A program made the translations under genes and the position numbers. The notes beneath the pieces were generated by a model. That model worked only from the letters and a program-made list of their open reading frames with translations. It searched no databases and had not been told where the DNA came from. DNA of 37,733 nt from Phycisphaerae bacterium SM23_30. GTDB lineage: Bacteria; Planctomycetota; Phycisphaerae; Sedimentisphaerales; SM23-30. Shown here piece by piece: positions 17,005-26,218 of this stretch. Position 1 is the first letter of the stretch; the number at the start of each line of letters is the position of its first letter. The stretch is from assembly GCA_001303695.1 (NCBI GenBank), contig LJUC01000006.1:1-37733 (forward strand), read 5' to 3'.

Positions 17005-17737
17005 TTGCCTGGCTTTCTTTAATCTCTGCCGACGATTTGCTCGGTTTTGACAAATCAAAAGCCGGTCCGTATTTTTCATAATCATAGTAGGTCCCTTCCC
17101 CTCGCAACACTACTATAATAGTTTTCAATAATATTTTCAAATCCAGCCATAAATTGAAATTATCGATATACTGCACATCATACTGGATGCGTTTTGACCA
17201 GGGGATGCTGGCGCGGCCGCGGATGGTGGCCAGGCCGGTGATACCGGGGCGCATTTCCAGGCGGCGGCGTTCGAAAGGCCCATAATATTCCAATTGCTCC
17301 GGCACGGTAGGACGGGGGCCGACCAGGGAGATGTCGCCTTTAAGGACATTAAGTAGTTGAGGTAGCTCATCAAGGCTGCTTTTACGTAAAAATGAGCCAA
17401 CGGCGGTGATGCGGGAGTCGTTTTCCTTTGTGGCCAGGCCTGCCCCGAGGTTCACCGCGCCGGGGATCATGGTGCGAAATTTGTAGAGCCGAAATATGCG
17501 GGCGTCCTTGCCTAAACGCTCCTGACAGAAAAATATCGGCCCCTTGCTGGCGAGCTTGATGGCTAATGCTAGAACCAACATGATCGGGCTGCACAATATC
17601 AGACCCACAGCCGCAGCGGTAAAGTCAATCAAGTATTTAATTGCCAGTTGTAATTTTCGCACGGATAGCTTGAAAATTATTTTGTTTTTTTCTGCTAAAA
17701 TTCCATCCCTGGTAATGTTCTCAAGCAAAAACGTCAT
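16991..17737 (-). CDS. Undecaprenyl-phosphate sugar phosphotransferase (PglC/WcaJ-type initiating enzyme)
   Basis: Monotopic phosphoglycosyltransferase that moves a sugar-1-phosphate from a nucleotide sugar to undecaprenyl phosphate. The N-terminal re-entrant membrane segment (YLIDFTAAAVGLILCSPIM) is followed by GPIFFCQERLGKDARIFRLYKFRTM, read as adjacent motifs, then SLDELPQLLNVLKGDISLVGPRP and the MRPGITGLATIRGR block. At 248 residues it is the short form without the extra N-terminal membrane domain of WcaJ. I chose ATG 17737 over an in-frame GTG at 17815, because the extra residues look unlike the family. It directly precedes the GNAT/FkbH/ACP genes. Confidence 0.9.
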   Translation of the reverse strand: MTFLLENITRDGILAEKNKIIFKLSVRKLQLAIKYLIDFTAAAVGLILCSPIMLVLALAIKLASKGPIFFCQERLGKDARIFRLYKFRTMIPGAVNLGAGLATKENDSRITAVGSFLRKSSLDELPQLLNVLKGDISLVGPRPTVPEQLEYYGPFERRRLEMRPGITGLATIRGRASIPWSKRIQYDVQYIDNFNLWLDLKILLKTIIVVLRGEGTYYDYEKYGPAFDLSKPSKSSAEIKESQANAKN

Positions 17738-18118
17738 GAAATGTTCTTTCTCGTTGCCAAATGTCTGTCGATCCGTCACCCCGCCCCGCCATCTTTGCCG
17801 GCCGGAAAAAACCACAACTGTTGGAAGTAAAATGATCGGCGCTGTGGGATCCCATATGATGAGTCACTATGAACTCATCCACCATCGGCAGATAATTCAG
17901 CTTCACCTTAGCCTTATTTATCAAATCACCCGAAAAACACAAACGCCCTACCAAAAATGCTTCGCAAGGTTCATCATCTGCATGGGGAAGAAGATTTTTC
18001 AGCATGGCCGCTTATCCGCGGGGATTTGATCGGATAATTACTCCTGCAACTGTCGGGTAATATCTCACCATTCACTTTCGGCGGCAAATTGCATCGAGTA
18101 CATCATCTTACAATAAAA
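17738..18118 (-). other. Intergenic stretch with a doubtful small ORF
   Basis: Between the two initiating transferases lies ~380 bases. A minus-strand frame of 94 codons with an ATG at 18005 begins MLKNLLPHADDEPCEAF and overlaps the sugar transferase start by 17 bases. It matches no family I can name; the HADDE string only superficially recalls PIG-L deacetylases. It could be a remnant of a lost gene or chance. No RNA or repeat is seen. Confidence 0.35.
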
Positions 18119-19279
18119 TTAATTTCTAATTTTAGGCATCCGTAAAAAATCAAACCACCAAATGAAAAATCCCGAGATCAGCACCAGAATCGAAAAAAAC
18201 AAAATTGAGTATTCAAAACTGAACAGCCTCATGGGCAGTCCGATCATTACAAAAAAACCCGATAAAGCGTAACAAATATTTACAGTTTTTCTTAAAGAAT
18301 GTCCTTTAGATATTAGTTGGTCGTAAATATGACTTCGATCCGGAGCAAATATGGGCTGCTTGTTAATAAAACGACGCACCAGGGTTACTGACGTGTCCAA
18401 AATTGGCAAACCGAAAATAATTATCGCCGCTGTGGACCAGTTCCCCAGCTTATCTATGAACAAGATAATTAAAGTTGCTGCCATATAACCCAGAAGCATA
18501 CTTCCGGCGTCACCCATATATATTCTCGCCGGGTGTCGATTTAAAATCAGAAATCCTAATGATCCACCTGTTAACGACAGGCACAAAATCAAACGGATCG
18601 GATCAACCATCGGATCGTGAAAACAAGTCGTCAACGATACCGAAAGTACAAAAAAACCCGCCGATATAATGGCAGTTACACCGGCGCATAAACCATCCAA
18701 TCCATCAAGAAGGTTTAAACTATTAGTGGCGCCGAGGACGAAAAACACAACGATGGGAACGCTTAAAATCGTCAACAGAACATCCGGCAGGGGAATGTTG
18801 AGAAGGGAAAACATAGTTTTTAAATCGGGTCGAATGCCGACCAAAATTAACGCACTGGCCGCGATAGTTTGTCCTAAAAATTTTTGCCAAGGTTTAATAT
18901 TGAAAATATCATCTAAAAGCCCTACAATGCATGCGATTGTGGCCCCAAGGTAAATACCCTTCAGCATTAAAACATTAGAGATCTTGTTATTTGTAATTTC
19001 AATGGAAAGGCGGCGCAGAATTATTAGACCGATAGTCAATCCGACTAGCAAACCGAACCATATACCTACTCCGCCCAGATATGCGGTGGGCTTTTCATGG
19101 GGTTTAACGTCACCATCAGGAAGATCCATAATCCCCCATTTCAAAGCTAAAAATTGGCAAATCCAAGTGGCCCCCAAAGTCACAATAAAGACTACGGGAA
19201 AGATTATCCCATAGTCTCGTATAATCTGCCATAGCGTATATTGGTTTTCACCAAAGAATAATGAAATTATGGTTTTCAT
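18119..19279 (-). CDS. WecA/TagO-like undecaprenyl-phosphate GlcNAc-1-phosphate transferase
   Basis: Polytopic membrane enzyme of the MraY/WecA family, starting lipid-linked glycan synthesis. About ten hydrophobic segments are visible. Signature pieces are KPTAYLGGVGIWFG, the Asp-rich GLLDDIFNIKPWQK, NSLNLLDGLDGL, the NRHPARIYMGDAGS loop and the C-terminal cytoplasmic His motif FAPDRSHIYDQLI. Length is 386 residues from the ATG at 19279; an in-frame TTG at 19303 is possible and neither has a strong ribosome-binding site. With the PglC-like enzyme nearby, the window holds two unrelated types of initiating transferase. Confidence 0.92.
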   Translation of the reverse strand: MKTIISLFFGENQYTLWQIIRDYGIIFPVVFIVTLGATWICQFLALKWGIMDLPDGDVKPHEKPTAYLGGVGIWFGLLVGLTIGLIILRRLSIEITNNKISNVLMLKGIYLGATIACIVGLLDDIFNIKPWQKFLGQTIAASALILVGIRPDLKTMFSLLNIPLPDVLLTILSVPIVVFFVLGATNSLNLLDGLDGLCAGVTAIISAGFFVLSVSLTTCFHDPMVDPIRLILCLSLTGGSLGFLILNRHPARIYMGDAGSMLLGYMAATLIILFIDKLGNWSTAAIIIFGLPILDTSVTLVRRFINKQPIFAPDRSHIYDQLISKGHSLRKTVNICYALSGFFVMIGLPMRLFSFEYSILFFSILVLISGFFIWWFDFLRMPKIRN

Positions 19280-19414
19280 AACGGGGGGCTTAATAATTTG
19301 CAAATAATCATTACTAATATTTTTGTTGCAGATACATTTGGCTAGAGTAAGCAGAGGCGTAATATTGTATTTGAATGTAATATAACGGCCTCATATTTGC
19401 GCTAGATCGAAGCT

Positions 19415-20110
19415 TTATTTCTTTTTCAAAACGAAGAAAGCATGACTCATATCCTCAGGCACTTGGTAGTACTTTTCGATATAAAAATATTTTTTTATTT
19501 TTGCCCGAATATTGAACATACATACCTCTTTGCTCGAATTAATTTTCCAAAAATTTTGAGTCTTGCTCTTTTCCGTAATCTTGAGAGCCCACTGTAGACA
19601 TCGTTTTAGGACTAGTGGAAAAGGAATTGATACTGAAACCGACTTGCACCCCGTAATTCTGCATGTGAAATAAATTCGAAATGTTTCAACAGGTAACGTA
19701 AGTATAAGATATTCTTGAGTAACATGATTCAACTGGGATAATACATTATCAAATTCAGAAAAAGGTAAATGATGTAATACACGAGCGCAAAGTACAAGAG
19801 GAAACTCGCCCGGTTCAAATACAGTATCCAACTCAGTAATCGAAACAACCTTATTAGGGCGTAGAGATTCATTAATATCTGTAGTAATTGCTTTTATGCC
19901 ATATATTTTTAGAATGTTCGAAACGATACCGTTGCCGATACCGACTTCGAGGATTATTTTTGGTTTTTTGGACAAGACGTCAACCACCTGATGCCAATAC
20001 GTAATCATCCTTTCCTTGGAAACATAGAAAGAAAAATCATAATATTCTTTTGGAATATTACGAGGCTCTAATTGCTCATATTCTTTTTTGTGATAATTAT
20101 GCGTTGACAT
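19415..20110 (-). CDS. Class I SAM-dependent methyltransferase
   Basis: 231 residues. Motif I is ILEVGIGNGIVSNIL (~54-68), followed by the acidic ITTDINESLRP at the end of beta-2 and LVLCARVLHHLPFSEFDNVL, the post-I/motif II region typical of Methyltransf_11 proteins. GGAGG precedes the ATG at 20110 with good spacing. It could methylate a sugar, an acceptor lipid or a small molecule; nothing in the sequence decides. It and its upstream neighbour are noticeably more AT-rich than the genes around them, which hints at separate acquisition. Confidence 0.8.
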   Translation of the reverse strand: MSTHNYHKKEYEQLEPRNIPKEYYDFSFYVSKERMITYWHQVVDVLSKKPKIILEVGIGNGIVSNILKIYGIKAITTDINESLRPNKVVSITELDTVFEPGEFPLVLCARVLHHLPFSEFDNVLSQLNHVTQEYLILTLPVETFRIYFTCRITGCKSVSVSIPFPLVLKRCLQWALKITEKSKTQNFWKINSSKEVCMFNIRAKIKKYFYIEKYYQVPEDMSHAFFVLKKK

Positions 20111-20158
20111 GTTGAACCTCCAACCTAACTATCCTGATAGTAATACCAAAACATCATC

Positions 20159-21352
20159 CTACTCCACAAAACCTCGATCTATTGGATTTGTAGATCGATA
20201 TTTTATAAATCTAAGAAAATATGAAAGAAACTCAGAAAAAGTCGCACCAATATCATCATAGAACAGATCGTCATATACATCTTCATTGCCAGGCAACAGG
20301 AGCTTCATTGCCTCAAGAAGATTGAGCTTGGATAGGGATTTTATGCTAATTATCATATCCCCCAAATACCATCGCGCCACAATTCCATCAGGGTAATCCT
20401 TATACATTGAACGTGCTGCGTTTATACCCTTTGTAGCCGCAATGTACGTCATTACCGGGAAATCTACGCCACATGCAACCGGTAGCGCAATACTGCCCCA
20501 TAAACGAGGATTAATCTCAATAAACCAAGGCTGTTTTTCTATTGGGTTCCATTTAAATTCGACCATTGCCAACCCATGCCAGTTAAGTTTATCTAAAAGC
20601 TTGTGCGCACAGTCTTCCATCACGCGATTGTGGGCTGATTCGCGTAATGTACTTGGACCTCCGGTACTAATTTTTTCCCTAAGCCTTCGGTGAGTAAAGG
20701 ATGCAATTCTATTACCATGCCAATATAAACAAGATACACCCCACCCTTCTCCTTTAACTCTCTTTTGAATTATGGGATAGTTTTGATGTTTTAAATTAAA
20801 TTGCCTTATTACTTTATCAAGCGTATCTATTATTAGTTCCTTGCCTTGAGCGTAAAATACGCCCTTAGCACTATTACTTCTGTGAAGTTTAATAACAACG
20901 GATTCCCCAATCTCGCTGATAATATTATCAATTTTACTTATATGTTTAAATGCTGCATATTTAGGAGTTGGTATTCCCCCTCTAGATGCAAATTCAATCG
21001 CGCGCATTTTATCATTTGCCAAAGATAAAATATTATAGCTAGGCAGAGGAATTTTTATATGTCTTGGTAGATGCTTTCTATATCTAGTGACTATCTGACC
21101 TTCATCGTGGCCCGGAAGATAAAAATGCACTTTCGATTTTCTTAATATTTTGTTCATATCTTCTATGAATTGCTCTGGATTACTACGCGGATCACAATGG
21201 ACATAACGCTCAGATATAAATCTTGAATTTTGCCCCATTCCGAATCTAGCGCTGTCGGCCGCGGCTACACGAAGACCATATCGGCTTAAACTTCGGATGG
21301 CTGTATAACTTGACCGACACCAACTGTATCCAACAAGAACATCATTTCTCAT
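20159..21352 (-). CDS. ATP-grasp domain protein
   Basis: 397 residues. The N-terminal fold begins DVLVGYSWCRSSYTAIRSL, then a CarB-like pre-ATP-grasp pattern (VAAADSARFGMGQNSRFI). The ATP-grasp core has SLANDKMRAIEFASRGGIPTPK (read as two adjacent motifs), the loop VVIKLHRSNSAKG, the hinge IIQKRVKGEGWGVS and metal-binding residues in WFIEINPRLWGS. It is similar to ATP-grasp proteins often found in exopolysaccharide loci, which ligate a carboxylate to an amine. The ATG at 21352 has GGGA upstream; an in-frame TTG at 21364 is less likely. It is the second ATP-grasp enzyme in the locus, only distantly similar to that at 13385. Low GC content compared with flanking genes. Confidence 0.8.
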   Translation of the reverse strand: MRNDVLVGYSWCRSSYTAIRSLSRYGLRVAAADSARFGMGQNSRFISERYVHCDPRSNPEQFIEDMNKILRKSKVHFYLPGHDEGQIVTRYRKHLPRHIKIPLPSYNILSLANDKMRAIEFASRGGIPTPKYAAFKHISKIDNIISEIGESVVIKLHRSNSAKGVFYAQGKELIIDTLDKVIRQFNLKHQNYPIIQKRVKGEGWGVSCLYWHGNRIASFTHRRLREKISTGGPSTLRESAHNRVMEDCAHKLLDKLNWHGLAMVEFKWNPIEKQPWFIEINPRLWGSIALPVACGVDFPVMTYIAATKGINAARSMYKDYPDGIVARWYLGDMIISIKSLSKLNLLEAMKLLLPGNEDVYDDLFYDDIGATFSEFLSYFLRFIKYRSTNPIDRGFVE

Positions 21353-21578
21353 TTTTTTTCCCAAAGATCTTATATATAGGAAATCGCAAACAGGATTGTT
21401 TCAGAAAGTCATTATGCCGGGCCTTTTTTCCTTAGCAAGGCAAAAATGTGTCGGTGGAACCGCTGATAGTTACCGGAACCAGAAAATTTCGATCATAATA
21501 ATCTGAAAATAATTCTTCATATTTTCTTTTATGTTACTTTTTCGTAAGGCGGGAAATTCCTGCAATCTTGAAACGCCG

Positions 21579-22757
21579 CTAACGCTGGGTATAATTTCTT
21601 CCTGCAGATTTAAATTTCGACCACATTAATCTATAAAGCTTTGTGTATTGATTATGCATGGAAGCCAGCGAAAAGTGGGATTCCACAATTTTGCGATTCT
21701 CCTGGCCTATTTGCCTTAATTTTGCCTGATTTTTTCTAAAATTGTCGATTCGTTCCCTCCAGAGAGCTTTGTCAAGGGCAAGAATACCGACGCTTTCGCC
21801 ATATTGTCCAATCTCCTTGTGGGGGGGGATATCGGAAAGTATCGTGGGGCGAACCAGCGCCATAGCTTCCAGTACCGCAATAGGCAGGCCTTCCCGAATT
21901 GAACTTGATACAAAAAGATCTGAATTTAGGATTTCTCTATAAACGTCTTCACGTTCCAGCGAGCCCGTAAGTTTGACACGATGGTCTATTTGTAAATCGC
22001 AAGATAACTTTATTAAATCTTTCTCCAAATTACCGCTGCCTACGATCGTCAGGGTAATTTCATCAGGCAATTCAGTCATGAGTTTAATTAACCATTTCTG
22101 GTTTTTTGCGCCGACCAGACGCCCTACATTTATCAACTTGAATTCTTGCGTTGCCTTGCCTCCACAAGCCAATTTTGCTTGATTTCCCCTTCCATATAAA
22201 TTACAAATTATATCTACGCGATCCAAATCGACGCCGTTGGTTATAACGTGAACTGAACTGTTCCTTACGTGCCTGAGCCAATGAGGATAAGAATCGCACG
22301 CAGCCTGCCCCACATAATTAACATGATCAGACAAAAAGAAATTGGCCAACGATAAGATTTTGCTGGGCAAACGATAGTTTTTAAAGGAGCTGTGGATGGT
22401 GAAAAGAGACGGGGGCCTTTGCCGTGATATTGAGCAAAAGAGGTGGGTTAATAGAGCGGGTCTCAAATGACCAAAGTGAAATACAGAGGGGATATTTAGA
22501 AGCTGAATATCATGTATCACTGTTTTAAGTCGTTGACGCATCACAAAAGGGCTTCTTTGGCAATCAAGGATTCTTATATTTTTTAATAATTCAGGATCAC
22601 AGCAGCGTAATTGATTTTCAACAATGGGCGCATAAGAAACTAAAAAGTGTAGTTCCTCCGGAAAATGTCGGGCGCGAAACAGAACGAACTCATTAAATTC
22701 CATACTGGTGCTGCTGAGGCTGTGTGTTACCGTAATAACGGCTCTTTTATAGCTCAC
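21579..22757 (-). CDS. GT4-family glycosyltransferase
   Basis: 392 residues. The C-terminal Rossmann half has KLINVGRLVGAKNQKWLI, LTIVGSGNLEKDL and the donor-binding E-x7-E motif in SIREGLPIAVLEAMAL. It starts at GTG (22757) with AGGAG a few bases upstream. It should transfer a sugar from an NDP donor with retention of configuration on the cytoplasmic face. Donor and acceptor are unknown. The gap downstream to the ATP-grasp gene (~226 bases) contains nothing I recognise. Confidence 0.9.
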   Translation of the reverse strand: MSYKRAVITVTHSLSSTSMEFNEFVLFRARHFPEELHFLVSYAPIVENQLRCCDPELLKNIRILDCQRSPFVMRQRLKTVIHDIQLLNIPSVFHFGHLRPALLTHLFCSISRQRPPSLFTIHSSFKNYRLPSKILSLANFFLSDHVNYVGQAACDSYPHWLRHVRNSSVHVITNGVDLDRVDIICNLYGRGNQAKLACGGKATQEFKLINVGRLVGAKNQKWLIKLMTELPDEITLTIVGSGNLEKDLIKLSCDLQIDHRVKLTGSLEREDVYREILNSDLFVSSSIREGLPIAVLEAMALVRPTILSDIPPHKEIGQYGESVGILALDKALWRERIDNFRKNQAKLRQIGQENRKIVESHFSLASMHNQYTKLYRLMWSKFKSAGRNYTQR

Positions 22758-22908
22758 TCAAACTCCTACCCTTTAAAGAGACGAAAGAAAATCCCGGGAA
22801 TTAAAAGTTGTTTTTGCTCTATTAAATTATCTCATCAGTATTATGCCATTCGCATCCCATATCTTTTACCCGTTAAACGATATAGTATGCTTTATGGCAA
22901 TATACGTT

Positions 22909-23973
22909 TTAATCGGGTAAGCGTATTATACTTATTTTCCCGCTGGGATGTAGATCGGAAATTGCCAACCAGCGCCCATCGGGAGAGAAGGCCACATTTG
23001 ATGCGATCTCGGAAGTGCGTATGGATTTGACAATATTTTGCCCCGATCCGCAATCCCACACGCCGCCCTTTCGAGTATTAGTTAAGGCGGCAACCATTTT
23101 ACCGTCGGGACTGACGGCCAAATCATAGAATTTTACGTCGCCGATAATACGAACAATATCCTCATCGGCAACAATCCGTTTTAATACCCGACCGTCATCC
23201 GTTTGTATTTTATATAGAATAAGATTATCATCCCCCGCGAAAAACCAACTCCCGTCCGGACCGAAAGCCGCCTTGTAAAGTTGCTGCGGGCCCGGGATGG
23301 TTATCTCCCACTTTATTTTCTTGGCCGCCATGTCAACCACCATGACCAAACCTTCTTTGTCCTGCTCGCCCAATAGCGCCGCCCATCGACCATCATCGGA
23401 TATAGCCCCGTGGTGCAGTTGAAAGTCGTCGACGTCTTTATCGATGGTTACAATTAGATCGGCTTGTACCTCATCAGGATCAATCTTTGTTAACTGATAA
23501 ATCGTTCGGGAAGGTCCAATTATCGAACTTCCCCCTAATAATACCGCCAGCACGCTTCGATCGCGATTGGCGGCGAGATGCTTAAGGTTGTTATCAGGAC
23601 CAAGTGGAATTTCCCGAATTATATGTTGGTCCCGGAGATGACTTACCACCAGGGAATTTTGGCCGGTCCGCCGGTGCGCCGCAACCCGTTCCGCATCCAA
23701 AACTACTGCTTCTAAGGTTGGAGTCATGCCTCTTTGAGGATCAATAGATAAATCATCCCAGTTCCATAGTAGGATTTTACGGTCTTTAAATATAGCCGCC
23801 AATAAGTTACCACAGGTGGAAAGGTCTAAAACTCCGACGCCCTTGGGGAGAGGCACCTCTATCATCCGATTCGAACTTTGCTCCACAATAACCATCAGAA
23901 CCATAATTACTACCATGACGGCTAAGAATAATTTAATCGGAGACCTCTTTTTTTGTCTCTGCGAAGTCGGCAT
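22909..23973 (-). CDS. Membrane-anchored WD40-like beta-propeller protein
   Basis: 354 residues. A basic N-terminus (QRQKKRSPIK) and one hydrophobic segment (LFLAVMVVIMVLMVIV, ~15-30) predict a type II anchor with the rest outside the cytoplasm. The remainder is a propeller with recurring blade motifs: VAFSPDGRWLAIS, LAVSPDGKMVAAL, AAFGPDGSWFFAG, GAISDDGRWAALL. No catalytic motif is visible. It lies between two GT4 genes, so a structural or assembly role in glycan production is possible, but function is unknown. It may be a periplasmic scaffold. Confidence 0.75.
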   Translation of the reverse strand: MPTSQRQKKRSPIKLFLAVMVVIMVLMVIVEQSSNRMIEVPLPKGVGVLDLSTCGNLLAAIFKDRKILLWNWDDLSIDPQRGMTPTLEAVVLDAERVAAHRRTGQNSLVVSHLRDQHIIREIPLGPDNNLKHLAANRDRSVLAVLLGGSSIIGPSRTIYQLTKIDPDEVQADLIVTIDKDVDDFQLHHGAISDDGRWAALLGEQDKEGLVMVVDMAAKKIKWEITIPGPQQLYKAAFGPDGSWFFAGDDNLILYKIQTDDGRVLKRIVADEDIVRIIGDVKFYDLAVSPDGKMVAALTNTRKGGVWDCGSGQNIVKSIRTSEIASNVAFSPDGRWLAISDLHPSGKISIIRLPD

Positions 23974-24036
23974 ATAACCCTCTAGCCATAATTTTATATA
24001 CTCAGTTCAGAATCGATCACGAAAAATAATGATATT

Positions 24037-25155
24037 TTAGGGTGCGGATCGCAGATAAAATTCGTGTAGGAGTCGCGCGATTTTTATATCGTTGAAATGC
24101 TCCTGCACTCTTTTCAGACCGGCCGCCCCGAAATTTTTTCGCAAACTTTTATCTTTAATAAGATTTTCAATTTTTTCGGCCATTTTATCAATATCTCCCA
24201 AAGGCACCAAAAAACCTGTTTGCCCATCAACAACCAATTCCTGTGTACCTAAGACATCTGTAGCCACGACCGGTTTTTCTAAAGCCATGGCTTCCATGAG
24301 AGAACGCGGGATGCCTTCCTTCTCGGAACATAACACCACCATGTCACAGGCTTCAATAAGACCTAGTGCTCTGGTGCTGCGCCCTACCATATTCACTAAT
24401 CTCGACAAACCCATTTCTTGAACCTGTTTTTTCAATTGTTGCTCCTGGGGACCTGTTCCCGCTACCACACAGGCGATATCAATGCCTTTCGAAATAAGTT
24501 TACATGCTACTTTTAAGAAATCGTCAACCCGTTTTATTCTCTCCAGCCGGCTTAGTAATACAATTCTGAAGCCCTGCTCAGGATAATCTTTCTCTGCCTC
24601 GGATAATTGTAGTGCCGCTAATTTTTTTACAAAATCAATATCAACTCCGTTACCTTCATACGATACTTTATCTTTTGTACCGATAAGTTTAATGCATTCA
24701 GACATATCACGTTTATTTTGAGTGAATATATGGCTTCTAAACTTACAGGCTGTTTTTTCTAAAAAACTGTATGCTATATATGAAATTCTGTTTTGACCTT
24801 CGTAAAATGGAAGCCCGTGGTAGGTATGAAAAATAAACGGTACTCTCGCTATTTTTGCAGCTAGGGCGGAAATGAAACCTGCTTTAGCTGTGTGTGAGTG
24901 CACCATGTCAAATTTTTCTCTTTTTAATACCTTATATAACTCCCAGATGCTTTTTAGGTCTTTTATTGGATTTATACTTCTATCCATGTTAACCGCAATA
25001 TGTTTAGATGGGGGGGTGGCTGAGTAATCCTTGGTTTTGGGTGATGAAATAACCGTCAAATCAATATCGCCGCACCGATTTAGCTCCTTCAGTTTTGTGT
25101 ACAGTATGGAGGTGGTAGAACTGTAAACTGTTACTATATGGACAATTTTGATCAT
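24037..25155 (-). CDS. GT4-family glycosyltransferase
   Basis: 372 residues, with the usual two Rossmann halves. N-terminal motifs are KFDMVHSHTAKAGFISALAA and FIFHTYHGLPFY, typical of the PglA/WbnH-like branch acting on lipid-linked oligosaccharides. The C-terminal half has RIVLLSRLERIKRVDDFL, CVVAGTGPQEQQL and the E-x7-E motif SEKEGIPRSLMEAMAL. It starts at ATG 25155, 31 bases after the upstream methyltransferase stop, so it is co-transcribed with it. Sugar specificity is not deducible. Confidence 0.92.
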   Translation of the reverse strand: MIKIVHIVTVYSSTTSILYTKLKELNRCGDIDLTVISSPKTKDYSATPPSKHIAVNMDRSINPIKDLKSIWELYKVLKREKFDMVHSHTAKAGFISALAAKIARVPFIFHTYHGLPFYEGQNRISYIAYSFLEKTACKFRSHIFTQNKRDMSECIKLIGTKDKVSYEGNGVDIDFVKKLAALQLSEAEKDYPEQGFRIVLLSRLERIKRVDDFLKVACKLISKGIDIACVVAGTGPQEQQLKKQVQEMGLSRLVNMVGRSTRALGLIEACDMVVLCSEKEGIPRSLMEAMALEKPVVATDVLGTQELVVDGQTGFLVPLGDIDKMAEKIENLIKDKSLRKNFGAAGLKRVQEHFNDIKIARLLHEFYLRSAP

Positions 25156-25186
25156 TTATTATATTTTTCGCCGTGATAAGCCGTTC

Positions 25187-26167
25187 TCATTTCTGAGCCC
25201 CACGATATTGTTTTATCATCTCTCGATCAGGAATAATCCTGTCTGTTTTACGGCCCAGAAAATAGTTTGCCGAGGCAGCATCTATTCCGCCGGGTTTGTC
25301 TATCAAGAAATAATCAAAATATTTCAACCAGAAAGCAGTTAATCGCGCGAAGATCTTAATAAAGTTTCGAGATAACTTTGAACGTACAAAACTTAGTAAA
25401 AAGTAATTATAAGCCCAGGCTAATGCGCAACCTGGCCCCAGCACTGAACCGCTTTCAATTTCTTCAAACTTTCGGAACAAAAATCTATGTCCTAAATGGG
25501 TAAATCTGGTAAAATCGTATCGTCCTTCATGTACTTGCTGCATAAAAGGTGTGTCCGAGTATATGATACCGTTTTTTTTCAGAACGCGCCATATCTCTTC
25601 AACGCAGCGAAATGGATTAACTACATGTTCCAATACGGCCTGTATAATCACACCGTCGAAGGTTTGGTCCGCAAAGGGTATAACATGTGCGTCGCATACT
25701 AAACAATTACGATCATGAATTGTAATATCTGTATCAACAAAATATATGCTACTATCGTCCTGAATATTTTGGAGGCCCTCTCCTTTTTCTCTCCCGCAAC
25801 CTATAATAAGAACTTGGGGACGTTCTTTTTGTTGGTGCAAAATATCTGAAAATTTCGCATATATTTTTTCGGCTTTCAGATTTCGTCCCAACTGGGGCAA
25901 TATTTTTTTTGCCTTCTGCATGTATAATACTCGCTGAGATTTACGTAAAGATTTCCCTTTATTATTCTGTTGACCTATTATATCGTTTATGGAAAAAAGA
26001 CTGTCAGATTCGTTTATAAGAATACATACACCGTTGACAACAGGAAAAGCAACTCCGCATTGTTGATTACTACAGGTGAGACTATCAGATGACAATCGCA
26101 GTTTTGACATGCAACACGGACAACGCAATTTTTGTAAAAGTTCTGATTTTATTTTTAGCGTCTCCAT
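25187..26167 (-). CDS. SAM-dependent methyltransferase with N-terminal zinc-ribbon
   Basis: 326 residues. Residues ~14-50 form a Trm112-like zinc ribbon: LRCPCC, then LTCSNQQCGVAFPVVNGVC. The methyltransferase core follows, with motif I VLIIGCGREKGEG, acidic VDTDI, and FDGVIIQAVLEHVVNPFRCVEEIWRVLK split over the motif II/III region. A C-terminal extension (~260-326) is hydrophobic in parts. This layout is common in glycan clusters, where it is thought to modify sugars or lipid-linked intermediates. AGG precedes the ATG at 26167. The target is unknown. Confidence 0.85.
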   Translation of the reverse strand: METLKIKSELLQKLRCPCCMSKLRLSSDSLTCSNQQCGVAFPVVNGVCILINESDSLFSINDIIGQQNNKGKSLRKSQRVLYMQKAKKILPQLGRNLKAEKIYAKFSDILHQQKERPQVLIIGCGREKGEGLQNIQDDSSIYFVDTDITIHDRNCLVCDAHVIPFADQTFDGVIIQAVLEHVVNPFRCVEEIWRVLKKNGIIYSDTPFMQQVHEGRYDFTRFTHLGHRFLFRKFEEIESGSVLGPGCALAWAYNYFLLSFVRSKLSRNFIKIFARLTAFWLKYFDYFLIDKPGGIDAASANYFLGRKTDRIIPDREMIKQYRGAQK

Positions 26168-26218
26168 AACCTGAATCCCTTATTTAATACGGTTACAACC
26201 GCCAATTTAACTTTATCA

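Noticed and set aside
17721-18005. 94-codon minus-strand ORF as a PIG-L deacetylase
   Set aside because: Only the HADDE string is suggestive; the rest shows none of the family's later motifs and the frame overlaps the sugar transferase start.
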